Source: Teretinema zuelzerae
GTDB taxonomy: Bacteria; Spirochaetota; Spirochaetia; Treponematales; Treponemataceae
Length of the DNA stretch: 64,000 bases
Direction of reading: 5' to 3'
Assembly: GCF_021021555.1 (NCBI RefSeq)
Contig: NZ_JAINWA010000001.1
Location: forward strand, 1,364,001 to 1,428,000
Below the pieces are notes generated by a model. The model was given only the letters and a program-made list of their open reading frames with translations. It did no database searches and had not been told where the DNA came from. Every line of letters starts with the position of its first letter. Position 1 is the first letter of the stretch. The position numbers and the translations under genes were made by a program. Positions 43,637 to 52,333 of the stretch are shown piece after piece.

Positions 43637-44767
43637 ATGCCGACAAAACAGAAAATCGGGCAAGCCGCCCGAATCATCGTGAAAGACGTACTCGCCCTCA
43701 AGAAAGGCGAACAGTTCCTGATAATCACCAATCCCGACGGAGACGTAGCCGCTATTTCCCGCGCCCTCTACGACGCGGCCCTGGCCGAAGGCGCCGAGGC
43801 GACCATCGTCTTCCAGCCCGAGAAAACCCAGCTCGACTACGCGAACCGCGCCGCCCTCGCCGCGTTCAATGCGAATCCGGCCGCCTGCGCCTCGGTGTCG
43901 GCGAACAAGATGGGAAAGGACTCTCTCGGAATGGAGAAGCCCTGGACCGCGGCCAACGGCCGGAAGATCGACCATATTTTCCACTATCAGATGGACGAGC
44001 TTAAAACGCTCCGGGCAATCTGGACTCCGGGCATTACGATAGACATGTTCCGCCGCACCGCGGGAATCGATTATCCCCTGCTCCAGCGCCGTTGCAGGGC
44101 CATTTGCCGCGCCATGGAAAACGCCCTCAGCATCAGGGTTACCGCACCCGGAGGAACGGACATAGTCGTGCCGGTCGAGGGAAGAACGCCCATGAGCGAC
44201 GACGGCGACTTCGCCGAAGGCGGCTCAGGCGGAAACATCCCGGCCGGTGAAGTGTTCATCAGCCCGCTGCCGGGGAAGAGCGAAGGCGTCATCGTGTTCG
44301 ACGGCTCCCTCAGCCTCACGGACAAAGACATCATCTCGAAAAAACCTGTAACGGTCGTCTTCGAAAACGGTTACATCACGTCGATATCGGGCGGACGCGA
44401 AGCGGAGCTGCTCCAGAAGTCCCTCGAAGCGGGCGAACAGAAGGCAAAGGAATTCGCCGCCGCAGGCAAGCTCACCGCGGAGGAAGGAGAATCCTACGCG
44501 CGCAACGCGAGAGGTTTGGGAGAGCTGGGAATCGGCCTGAATCCGGCGGCCCGCATCAAGGGCAACATGCTGGAGGACGAGAAAGCCTTCCATACCTGCC
44601 ACTTCGCCATCGGCAGCAACTACGACAACGATGCCGAAGCTATGATCCACCTCGATTGCCTGGTGCGCAATCCCACCATCGAGGTAACCAAGCTCGACGG
44701 TTCGAAGGTCGTAATAGAACGGCAGGGGATTTTAGAGCCTCAGTTCGAAAATCCCGTAGATAACTGA
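43637..44767 (+). CDS. M29-type aminopeptidase
   Basis: 376 residues starting at MPTKQKIGQAA. Motifs of the thermophilic aminopeptidase family are GGNIPAGEVFISPLPGK (glutamate metal ligand), EKAFHTCHFAIGSNYDNDAEA and MIHLDCLVRNP, where the H-X-D supplies metal ligands. These two-metal cytosolic exopeptidases remove N-terminal residues from peptides. AGGAG lies 14 bases from the ATG, which is long. An earlier ATG at 43565 would put the start inside rsmE, so the downstream start is preferred. It is followed by a 92-base gap with no clear terminator, then aldehyde dehydrogenase. Confidence 0.85.
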   Translation: MPTKQKIGQAARIIVKDVLALKKGEQFLIITNPDGDVAAISRALYDAALAEGAEATIVFQPEKTQLDYANRAALAAFNANPAACASVSANKMGKDSLGMEKPWTAANGRKIDHIFHYQMDELKTLRAIWTPGITIDMFRRTAGIDYPLLQRRCRAICRAMENALSIRVTAPGGTDIVVPVEGRTPMSDDGDFAEGGSGGNIPAGEVFISPLPGKSEGVIVFDGSLSLTDKDIISKKPVTVVFENGYITSISGGREAELLQKSLEAGEQKAKEFAAAGKLTAEEGESYARNARGLGELGIGLNPAARIKGNMLEDEKAFHTCHFAIGSNYDNDAEAMIHLDCLVRNPTIEVTKLDGSKVVIERQGILEPQFENPVDN

Positions 44768-44859
44768 ACAGAGACACCGGACACGGCCGACCGTTGCGCC
44801 CGGCATCTCTCCGGGCCCCGGCGGACTAAATCGCAAGGGCCGCTGAAAAAGGAGTCCCC

Positions 44860-46257
44860 ATGAGCGAGTCATTACCGGTGCAGGCTCTCGTAGCCAGGCA
44901 GCGTTCGTTTTTCAACGCAGGAAACACCAGATCCGTCGCCTTCAGGAAGGAGGCCCTGGACCGTTTATCCCGGGCAATTCGCGAAAGAGAATCCCAAATT
45001 CTCGAAGCGGTGCATGCCGATCTGGGAAAATCGGATTTCGAGGCATTCACCACCGAGGTCGTCCTCGTCCTCGGCGAAATCGAACTCATGAAGCGGAATC
45101 TCCGCAAGTGGTCGAAAACCGTTTCGAAGAACGCCGGATTATTCAATTTTCCCGCGAAAGAGCGGATGATCAAAGATCCCCACGGAGTGTGCCTCATCAT
45201 GTCGCCCTGGAACTATCCGTTCCAGCTTACACTCATGCCGCTGGTCGGCGCGATCGGCGCGGGGAACACCGCGATAGTTAAGCCGTCGGCCTACTCGCCG
45301 GCGACCTCGGCCCTGATCGCCCGCATGATCGACGAAATTTTTCCGAGCGAATACATCGCCGTCGTGGAAGGCGGCCGTTCGGTGAATCAGGACCTCCTGG
45401 AACAGCATTTCGACTACATATTTTTCACCGGCAGCGTTGAGGTAGGCAAGCTTGTCATGCAGAGCGCCTCGAGAAACCTCACCCCCGTCACCCTCGAGCT
45501 CGGCGGAAAAAGCCCCTGCATCGTAGACCGCAGCGCGGACATCGACCTCGCGGCGAAACGGGCCGTGTGGGGGAAATGCATAAACTCCGGCCAAACCTGC
45601 GTTGCTCCGGACTACTTTCTGGTACACCGCGACGTCAAGGACAGCTTCATAGAAGCTTCAAAGAAATGGATCGTCCGGTTTTACGGAGAAAAACCCGAAG
45701 CGAACCCCGAGTTCCCGCATATCGTCAACCGCCATCATTTTACCCGGCTCTCAACGCTCATAACAGAAGCGGGAGCTTCCGGCAGAAACGCTCAACTCGC
45801 GTGGGGAGGCCAGACCGACGAAGAGACTATGCGGATCAGGCCCGCCATAATCGACAACGCGGACTGGAACGACCCGATCATGCAGGAGGAAATCTTCGGA
45901 CCGATCATGCCGATCATTTCGTGGGACAGGGAAGACGAAATACGCGAGCGCATCCTTTCCAGGCCGCGACCGCTAGCCCTCTATATTTTTTCCAAAGACA
46001 GGGCCCAGATCAAACGATTCACCGAGGGTATCCCCTTCGGCGGCGGCTGCGTAAACGACACTATCATGCACGTGGCGACCCACCAGATTCCGTTCGGCGG
46101 AACCGGCGCGAGCGGAATGGGCGGGTATCACGGTAAAACGAGTTTCGATGCTTTCAGCAGGATAAAAGGAATCGTGGATCGCTCCACGCTGATAGACGTG
46201 CCGCTGCGGTACGCGCCCTTCGCGGGGAAATACCGCCGCTGGAGGCCGTTCCTATAA
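44860..46257 (+). CDS. Aldehyde dehydrogenase, class 3-like
   Basis: 465 residues. Signatures are SPWNYPFQLTLMPLVGAIGAGN (split), IVKPSAYSP for cofactor binding, FFTGSVEVGK, the general-base glutamate in LELGGKSPC, and nucleophile C247 in NSGQTCVAPD. The C-terminal GGYHGKTSFDAFS and YRRWRPFL are typical of the ALDH3/coniferyl-aldehyde group, which oxidises medium- or long-chain and aromatic aldehydes with NAD(P). It is cytosolic; no membrane tail is present. AAGGAG precedes the ATG. Its end overlaps luxS by 6 bases on the other strand. The physiological aldehyde is unknown. Confidence 0.93.
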   Translation: MSESLPVQALVARQRSFFNAGNTRSVAFRKEALDRLSRAIRERESQILEAVHADLGKSDFEAFTTEVVLVLGEIELMKRNLRKWSKTVSKNAGLFNFPAKERMIKDPHGVCLIMSPWNYPFQLTLMPLVGAIGAGNTAIVKPSAYSPATSALIARMIDEIFPSEYIAVVEGGRSVNQDLLEQHFDYIFFTGSVEVGKLVMQSASRNLTPVTLELGGKSPCIVDRSADIDLAAKRAVWGKCINSGQTCVAPDYFLVHRDVKDSFIEASKKWIVRFYGEKPEANPEFPHIVNRHHFTRLSTLITEAGASGRNAQLAWGGQTDEETMRIRPAIIDNADWNDPIMQEEIFGPIMPIISWDREDEIRERILSRPRPLALYIFSKDRAQIKRFTEGIPFGGGCVNDTIMHVATHQIPFGGTGASGMGGYHGKTSFDAFSRIKGIVDRSTLIDVPLRYAPFAGKYRRWRPFL

Positions 46258-46740
46258 GGAGGAATCGGGGTAGCAGGACCAGCCCTTTCGGTCGATTCCC
46301 GCCACCCATTTCGCGGCCCACACGCGGGCGCCGGCAAGGTCGTGCTCCTTCCAGTTGCCGCACATGACCGGATCGACTCCGGGAACAGCCTCGGAGTCGG
46401 GCCAGGCGGCTACTTTGGACAGAACAGCCCGAAGCGCCTTCGCGGCGGCCTCTTCGCCGGGCTCGCCGAACACGGCCAGATAAAAGCCCGTTCTGCAGCC
46501 CATCGGGGACAGGTCTATGACTCCGTCGATTTCATCGCGGATATATTCGGCCATCAAATGTTCAAGCGTATGCAGGGCGCCCATCGGGATTGCCTCTTCG
46601 TTCGGCTGGCAGAACCGCACGTCGAATTTGGTGACGATATCTCCCTTGGGGCCGGTTTTCTTGCCGGCGAGGCGGACGTAGGGCGCCCGCACCTTCGTAT
46701 GATCCAGGCTGAAACTTTCAACATTGCGCGCTTCTTTCAT
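46252..46740 (-). CDS. luxS: S-ribosylhomocysteine lyase
   Basis: 162 residues. It splits S-ribosylhomocysteine to homocysteine and DPD, the precursor of autoinducer-2. The metal site is H57-T-L-E60-H61 (HTLEH) plus C127 in CGNWKEHD, and the catalytic cysteine is C82 in GCRTGFY. It lies 13 bases downstream of mtnN, so the operon carries both steps of S-adenosylhomocysteine recycling. The activated methyl cycle explains the pair without requiring quorum signalling. The gene ends inside the convergent aldehyde dehydrogenase gene. Confidence 0.96.
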   Translation of the reverse strand: MKEARNVESFSLDHTKVRAPYVRLAGKKTGPKGDIVTKFDVRFCQPNEEAIPMGALHTLEHLMAEYIRDEIDGVIDLSPMGCRTGFYLAVFGEPGEEAAAKALRAVLSKVAAWPDSEAVPGVDPVMCGNWKEHDLAGARVWAAKWVAGIDRKGWSCYPDSSL

Positions 46741-46753
46741 CTTCTTATCTTCC

Positions 46754-47473
46754 TTATTGATGCTTCACAAAATCGATAACGACGGCGGCGCTCCGATGCG
46801 AGGCCTGGCGGGAAAAATCCGCGTAGGACATGTCGGCCTCGTGTCCGGCGAGATCCGAAATGCTGCGGATGATTACGAAGGGAGTCCCGTTCGCGACGCA
46901 CGCCTGGGCAACGGCGCCGCCTTCCATTTCCACGCATGCCGGAGAAAAGTGGGAGACGATTCGGTCCCGCGCCGCCGGATTGGATATAAAAGCGTCGCCG
47001 GTAGCGATTCGTCCGGGAATCATGCGGGACGGCGTTTCGAACCGCGGGGAAACGCGGCTGAAAGCGGCAAGGGCTTTATCGCGCATCGACTGATCGGCCT
47101 TGAAAAAGGGGCTTTCCGTTCCGGGAATCTGCCCAGCCGCGTATCCGAAGGGAGTCGTATCGAAGTCATGCTGCACGGCGTCGGTACAAACGACCATATC
47201 AAGCACGTTGAGCCCTTCGGCAAGGCCGCCGGCAGAGCCCGTGTTCACGATCGCGTCCACGCCGAAGTCGCAGATCAGCACCTGGGCGCAGAGGGCCGCG
47301 TTGACCTTTCCCACGCCGCAGCACACGACGACGACCGGCTTTCCGTCAATAAAGCCCTGATGAAACTCGAGGTTCGCCCTCCGGCGCACATCGACCGGCT
47401 TTCCCGACGCTTCAAGCTCGCGGTACAGCAGTTCTACTTCCTGCTTTTCCGCTCCGATTATTCCGATTTTCAT
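46754..47473 (-). CDS. mtnN: 5'-methylthioadenosine/S-adenosylhomocysteine nucleosidase
   Basis: 239 residues beginning MKIGIIGA, as in the well-studied enzyme. Catalytic residues are E12 in the first helix (KQEVELL), the glutamate in VEMEGGAVAQ, and D in SISDLAGHEAD, which protonates N7. It removes adenine from S-adenosylhomocysteine and methylthioadenosine, giving the LuxS substrate. It is the first gene of the mtnN-luxS pair and lies 33 bases after the hybrid kinase stop on the same strand, so read-through from the kinase gene is possible. Confidence 0.95.
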   Translation of the reverse strand: MKIGIIGAEKQEVELLYRELEASGKPVDVRRRANLEFHQGFIDGKPVVVVCCGVGKVNAALCAQVLICDFGVDAIVNTGSAGGLAEGLNVLDMVVCTDAVQHDFDTTPFGYAAGQIPGTESPFFKADQSMRDKALAAFSRVSPRFETPSRMIPGRIATGDAFISNPAARDRIVSHFSPACVEMEGGAVAQACVANGTPFVIIRSISDLAGHEADMSYADFSRQASHRSAAVVIDFVKHQ

Positions 47474-47506
47474 TCATACTCCCCGGGGAAGCCCCCGCGC
47501 GGGCGC

Positions 47507-50500
47507 TCAGCCCTGATTGTCAAAATGCGCGGAGACGGAAGAAATGAGTCCTTCCAGTTGTCCGTGCAGATCCGGATACAGACGGTCGATATCCTCGGTC
47601 TTCCCCGCGATGATCGCCTGCTCCAAATCCCGCGCGCATGACGACAGCTCGAGCGCTCCGATATTGGCGCCGCTGGAAATGAGCGCATGGACCGCGGTGC
47701 GGAACTGCGTCAAACTGCCGCTCTTGCGGCCGGACTCAAGCTGGTCGAGCATCTTCGGCCCGGTGCGCTTGAATACCTTCAGTATCATTTCCAGATTTTG
47801 CAGAGACCCTGTATACCCGATGCCGGTGTCCCGGTCAAGGCCGGGAATCCACCCGCCCTTCGGCTGTTCGCCGGAGCGTTGGGCTTCCGATTGCCCGGCG
47901 CCTCCAGGAGCGCCGGCAACAGAAGCAGACGCCCGGGGCTCCATTTCCCGTTCGCCGATCAACAGGTGAGAGGCGTCCTTGCGCCCTCCGACCATCGGCC
48001 CTTCGGCGGCGGATTCCGAAACCGCGCCGGTCCCCGGTTGCGCCGCCGGACGCCCGTATCCTTCGATCTTCATCGGCGGAAGCCACTTTTTCAGGCACCG
48101 GACGAAGGCGTTGAATTCGATGGGCTTGTAAATCGTATCGTTCATGCCGGCTTTCCGGTACATTTGTTCGTAGGCAGATCCGGCGTTCGCGGTCAGCGCG
48201 ATAATGGGAACCTCCCGGTATCCCGGAATCTCGCGGAGCTTCGCGGTCGCTTCCAACCCGTCCATTCCGGGCATCAGATGATCCATCAAAATAAGATCGT
48301 AGCGATACCGCGAAGCTTTCTGCACGGCGTCCAAACCGCTTTCAGCCTCGTCGCAGCGCACGTCGAGGGTTTGCAGGAATCCTTCGGCGACCTTCCGGTT
48401 CACCGCGCTGTCGTCCACCACCAGAACGCTCACTCCCGTCGCCCTGAAGTAGATCGGCTGAATCCCCATGGAATTGACCAGCGGGAGGCTTTCGCTGAAA
48501 TCGACGCGGTCGCCCTGTATGAAGCGTGCGAAAGTGGATACGACCAGCGGTTTGAAGGTGAAGTCTATCGCGGGATCCTTTCCCTTGCCGATGAAGTCGG
48601 TCATTGAAAGAAGCGCGAGCCAGCGGGTTCCGGGATGCGAGGATACGTTGACCATAGCCCGGTCGTAGCCGGACTTGTACTCGAATATAACGTGGGTCCA
48701 GCCGGCTCCGGCCCGGCGATCCCTGTTGTTCATGAGGCGCGCGGTGAAATCGTCCGGATCGGAACAGAAATCGACCTCGAACTTGCCGTAGCCGGCCATC
48801 TGGCGAATGGAAGCCACCGTATACGGATCGGTGTCGAATACCAGCAACCTGACGGAAGAGGCAAGACGGAACACCGCCAGGGGTTCGGCGCCAGAAGCGA
48901 TTCTCTGGGCGAAGCCGGCGGTAAAGGTCGAACCCGCGCCCTCTTCGCTTTCCAGCGTCAGGGACCCCTTCATCAGCGTCACCAAGCCCTTGCAGATCGC
49001 CAAGCCCAAACCTGAGCCTTCGATGCCCTTGTTGGAATCGCTTTCGATGCGGTTGAACCGGCCGAACAGCTCCGCCTGCCGCGCTTTCGGAATTCCCGGC
49101 CCGGTGTCCCGCACCCGGTAATTGATCCAGACCGACTGTCCGTCGCTTGATCGCACGGCGGTCACCGCCAGGTTCACCTCTCCCGATTCCGTAAATTTCA
49201 CCGCGTTATTGAGCAGATTTACGAGAATCTGCTTCACGCGCAGCTCGTCGCCGATAAGCCGCGAGGGCAGGGTCGGATCGATGTCGGCGGTAAAAGACAA
49301 TTCCTTTTCGGAAACCTTCACCGCAACGAGGTTGATCACGTCGTGCAGCGTCGAAGACACCGAGTACACCGCCTCGCTCAGTTCAAGCTTGCGGTCTTCG
49401 ATGCGGGAGAAGTCGAGAATATCGTTGATGATGGAAAGAAGCATGGTCGCCGAAGATCGGATATGCTCCGAGTAGTTTTTCTGCAGCGAGTTCAGCGTCG
49501 TGCGTGAAAGCAGCTCGTTCATGCCGAGCACCGCGTTCATCGGAGTCCGCAGCTCGTGGCTCATGTTCGCGAGGAAGGCGGCCTTCGCCCTGACGGCGGC
49601 TTCCGCCCGTTCGCGGGCCTGCACCAGTTCGGTAGTGTTCGAAGCGATGGCGATGAGGCCGAACTCCTGATCCTGGTAGTGGAGGCGGTCGATGCGGTAG
49701 TTGTAGAACTGGCTCGAATCGCCCGTTCCCACCGATATGGTTCCCTGCCGCGAGCCCGTCGTTTCGCCGGCGAAAAGCTCGGCGAACTTGCTTTGATCGG
49801 GGCCGGCGTTCCTGAACAGAAACGACCAGGGCTTGTTGATCACGGTGCGCCAGTCGTGGAAGCCGAGATTCGTCACCAGCGGCTGCGAGGCGTACTCTAC
49901 GATTCCTTCGGGGTTTACGATGGCGATCGCGTCCGAGGTCGACTCCATCAACGCGTCGAGAATCGCCTTGGGCTTGATTTCCCGGGTGATATCGAACCGC
50001 GTCATGATATAGCCGAAGACTCCGGCGGTAGACTTGATCGTGCGGACGTCCACATAGAGCCAGCGGATGTCTCCGCGGGGATCCTTGTGCTTGACCACCT
50101 GATGAACGGGTTCGTCGTCCAGGATGGCGGTATCGAGAATCTTTTCCACAAAGGGAATATCGAGCTTGGGAAGCTCCCTCAGGTTCCTGCCCGCCAGGTC
50201 GCGCCAAGAATAAAATCCGTTCGCGCGGGCGACGGAATCGCTGACCACCAGAATCTGCAGATTCCGGTCGAATACAAAGATGTCGGCGGGAGAAGATACG
50301 AGAAGGGTGTCCAGAATTTTCTTCTGGGAATATAAGAGGCTTACATCGGTAATGAAAAAGACCTTGCCGACTATGCGGCCGCCGTGTTCTACCCGGGAAG
50401 CCTTAACCTGAAACCACTCGTACTGGTTCGTACCGAGCCGGTCGAGGGGAAAGGTCTCGTCTACGGGCAGGCCCTTGTTGAGCTTCTCGAACCATTTGCG

Positions 50501-50719
50501 GATAAGCAGAACAAGAACCTGGTTTTTCACGATATCGAAAATCGAGACGCCGTCGCACGAGGCGGAATCGGCAATCCCGAACATGAGCCGTGCGGCTTTG
50601 CTCATTTTTTGAACATGATTGTCTGTGTCTAGAAATACGACCAGGTTCGGGGTCATTTCAAGAAGGGTTTCTGCGTACACAGGGTTGTCTGACGGATACG
50701 GGTCGTCACTTTTTCCCAT
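47507..50719 (-). CDS. Hybrid sensor histidine kinase with PAS repeats, two receiver domains and HPt
   Basis: 1070 residues without membrane helices. Three PAS-like domains (about 13-130, 135-260, 265-375) are followed by HisKA with H388 in MSHELRTPMNAVLG, HATPase_c with NLLNNAVKF and GSGLGLAICKG, then a pseudo-receiver (about 625-745). There the phosphoacceptor position is Glu (E680, VIFEYKSG). A normal receiver (about 765-885) has D813 in LILMDHLMPGMDG and the KPI lysine. A flexible linker leads to an HPt domain with H1011 (AVHALISSGANIG). The pathway output is unknown. An EAL gene diverges immediately, suggesting c-di-GMP. The start has no clear Shine-Dalgarno sequence. Confidence 0.9.
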   Translation of the reverse strand: MGKSDDPYPSDNPVYAETLLEMTPNLVVFLDTDNHVQKMSKAARLMFGIADSASCDGVSIFDIVKNQVLVLLIRKWFEKLNKGLPVDETFPLDRLGTNQYEWFQVKASRVEHGGRIVGKVFFITDVSLLYSQKKILDTLLVSSPADIFVFDRNLQILVVSDSVARANGFYSWRDLAGRNLRELPKLDIPFVEKILDTAILDDEPVHQVVKHKDPRGDIRWLYVDVRTIKSTAGVFGYIMTRFDITREIKPKAILDALMESTSDAIAIVNPEGIVEYASQPLVTNLGFHDWRTVINKPWSFLFRNAGPDQSKFAELFAGETTGSRQGTISVGTGDSSQFYNYRIDRLHYQDQEFGLIAIASNTTELVQARERAEAAVRAKAAFLANMSHELRTPMNAVLGMNELLSRTTLNSLQKNYSEHIRSSATMLLSIINDILDFSRIEDRKLELSEAVYSVSSTLHDVINLVAVKVSEKELSFTADIDPTLPSRLIGDELRVKQILVNLLNNAVKFTESGEVNLAVTAVRSSDGQSVWINYRVRDTGPGIPKARQAELFGRFNRIESDSNKGIEGSGLGLAICKGLVTLMKGSLTLESEEGAGSTFTAGFAQRIASGAEPLAVFRLASSVRLLVFDTDPYTVASIRQMAGYGKFEVDFCSDPDDFTARLMNNRDRRAGAGWTHVIFEYKSGYDRAMVNVSSHPGTRWLALLSMTDFIGKGKDPAIDFTFKPLVVSTFARFIQGDRVDFSESLPLVNSMGIQPIYFRATGVSVLVVDDSAVNRKVAEGFLQTLDVRCDEAESGLDAVQKASRYRYDLILMDHLMPGMDGLEATAKLREIPGYREVPIIALTANAGSAYEQMYRKAGMNDTIYKPIEFNAFVRCLKKWLPPMKIEGYGRPAAQPGTGAVSESAAEGPMVGGRKDASHLLIGEREMEPRASASVAGAPGGAGQSEAQRSGEQPKGGWIPGLDRDTGIGYTGSLQNLEMILKVFKRTGPKMLDQLESGRKSGSLTQFRTAVHALISSGANIGALELSSCARDLEQAIIAGKTEDIDRLYPDLHGQLEGLISSVSAHFDNQG

Positions 50720-50852
50720 AGGCGTACAGTATATACGGAATCTCCATAATTATCAATTTTCACCCCTGATAATCGCCGCGAGTCAGACTGATTTTTCAGA
50801 ATTTACAGGATCGCCCGAAAAGCTTTTGCGTATCCTGCCGATAATCCCAGGT

Positions 50853-52109
50853 ATGAGCGACGATTTTCTTTTGTCAGACATCATCCGCGATGAACGGATC
50901 TGCACCTTTTTTCAACCGATTGTCAGTCTAAAAACCGGAGAGATCTTCGCGTACGAAGCGCTCACTCGCGGGATCAGGGATGAAAGCCGCAGCCTGATCG
51001 ACCCCTGCGCCCTGTTCGCCCAGGCAGACAGGGAAACCTGCTCGCTCGAGTTCGACCTCCTGTGCCGGAAAAAGGCCCTGGAGAATTTCCGGAAATTCCA
51101 TACAAACACGGAAGCAATGATGTTCATGAACATCAACACCTCAGTAATATCCTCCCGGGACAACGAGACGCACCACATCGGAACGATCAGCCGCCAGATG
51201 GGCTTCGATCCGGAAAACATCGGCCTTGAACTGATCGAATCCAAGGCCTCCTCCCCGGACGAGCTGATGTCCTTTGTAAGGAAATACCGCGACTCGGGAT
51301 TCCTGATCGTAATAGACGACTTCGGCTGCGAACATTCGAACATCGACCGGCTTATCCAGATTCACCCGGACATCATCAAGGTTGACCGCAGCATCATCTC
51401 CTGCATAGAAAACGACCCGTACCGCCAGTCCATCCTGAAATCCATCCATTCCCTGGCCGAAATGACCGGCTCCCTCTGCCTCGCGGAAGGAGTGGAAACC
51501 CTCGCCGAAATAAAGACCTGCCACCTTCTGGGCGTAGACCTCTTCCAGGGCTTCGCCATCGCATGCCCATCCCCGGACATCCCCCGCCTGGAAGAGGCCA
51601 CGCGGACCCAGGTGCGCATCCTGCAGGGCGAAATTCACACCGCAAGCATGGACGCGCTGAGGCGCCGCCGCCGCCTGACCGGAGACATCAACGTGCTTGC
51701 CGACTGGCTCATCCGCCAGATCGACCCGACCAATCCCGAATCCCTCACCCTCGTGTTCCAGGAATTCATCGCCATGAACGACGAAGTCGAGTGCGTCTAC
51801 CTCCTGGACTCGCGGGGAGTGCAGATTTCGGAAACCATCGTCTCTCCCTTCGTACGGTTGCAGTCCCGGCCCAGCATCTTTCAGCCCGCTCGCAGAGGAG
51901 CGGACCACGCCTACAAGCCCTACTTCGCCTGCTTCGAAGCGCTGGGAATCCAGCGATATCTGACGGACGTATATCTCTCTCTCGCCTCCGGGAACCTCTG
52001 CAGAACCTTCTCGGTCCAGCTGCCCTGCCAAAGCGACGCGCCCTGCGTCCTCTGCATGGATTTCCTGGAAGAGCCGATCAGGACGCCCTCTGCTCCCAAA
52101 CAGTCGTAA
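50853..52109 (+). CDS. EAL-domain c-di-GMP phosphodiesterase with YkuI-like C-terminal domain
   Basis: 418 residues; the frame extends upstream, but the kinase gene's start region makes MSDDFLLSDI the likely N-terminus. The EAL domain (about 8-250) keeps the catalytic set: YEALTRG (34-40), the Asn in MNINTS, LELIES, VIDDFG with two Asp, IKVDRS with Lys, and LAEGVET. It should hydrolyse c-di-GMP. The C-terminal half (about 270-415; FQEFIAMNDEVECVYLLDS) resembles the Cache/YkuI_C sensor found behind EAL in Gram-positives. It has no membrane segment. It is divergent from the hybrid kinase, with starts 134 bases apart. Confidence 0.9.
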   Translation: MSDDFLLSDIIRDERICTFFQPIVSLKTGEIFAYEALTRGIRDESRSLIDPCALFAQADRETCSLEFDLLCRKKALENFRKFHTNTEAMMFMNINTSVISSRDNETHHIGTISRQMGFDPENIGLELIESKASSPDELMSFVRKYRDSGFLIVIDDFGCEHSNIDRLIQIHPDIIKVDRSIISCIENDPYRQSILKSIHSLAEMTGSLCLAEGVETLAEIKTCHLLGVDLFQGFAIACPSPDIPRLEEATRTQVRILQGEIHTASMDALRRRRRLTGDINVLADWLIRQIDPTNPESLTLVFQEFIAMNDEVECVYLLDSRGVQISETIVSPFVRLQSRPSIFQPARRGADHAYKPYFACFEALGIQRYLTDVYLSLASGNLCRTFSVQLPCQSDAPCVLCMDFLEEPIRTPSAPKQS

Positions 52110-52185
52110 ATGTTTCAAAATGTAAAAATTTACGTTAGAATTGCGTAAAAACGCATAAAACCGCAAAGTTTTCTCAAATAAACTC

Positions 52186-52213
52186 TTGATAAACAGAATA
52201 AAATTTTGTAATT
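52186..52213 (+). promoter_or_regulatory. promoter in an AT-rich leader ahead of purU
   Basis: TTGATA (52186-52191), a 16-bp spacer and TGTAAT (52208-52213) lie in a 140-bp AT-rich stretch that contrasts with the GC-rich surroundings. Transcription would start near 52220 and meet the hairpin at 52253 after about 35 bases. Confidence 0.5.
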
Positions 52214-52252
52214 TATGCCTGTGATCATTAATCAAAGTGAATTCACCTAAGG

Positions 52253-52293
52253 ACCGGCCGTTCCCTCCTCCTTTCGGCCGGTCTTTTTTTTAT
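52253..52293 (+). terminator. strong intrinsic terminator between EAL gene and purU
   Basis: GACCGGCCG (52253-52261) pairs perfectly with CGGCCGGTC (52276-52284), followed by nine T residues (52285-52293). It lies 143 bases after the EAL stop and 40 bases before purU, so it could end the EAL message or act as an attenuator in a purU leader. Confidence 0.85.
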
Positions 52294-52333
52294 CCTGTTG
52301 CCGAAACCCGCAAATCCAGCTAATCTTGACCCC

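Noticed and set aside
44768-44859. GCCCGG/CCGGGC dyad after the aminopeptidase gene as terminator
   Set aside because: Only 6 bp and no T tract; read-through to aldehyde dehydrogenase is equally likely.
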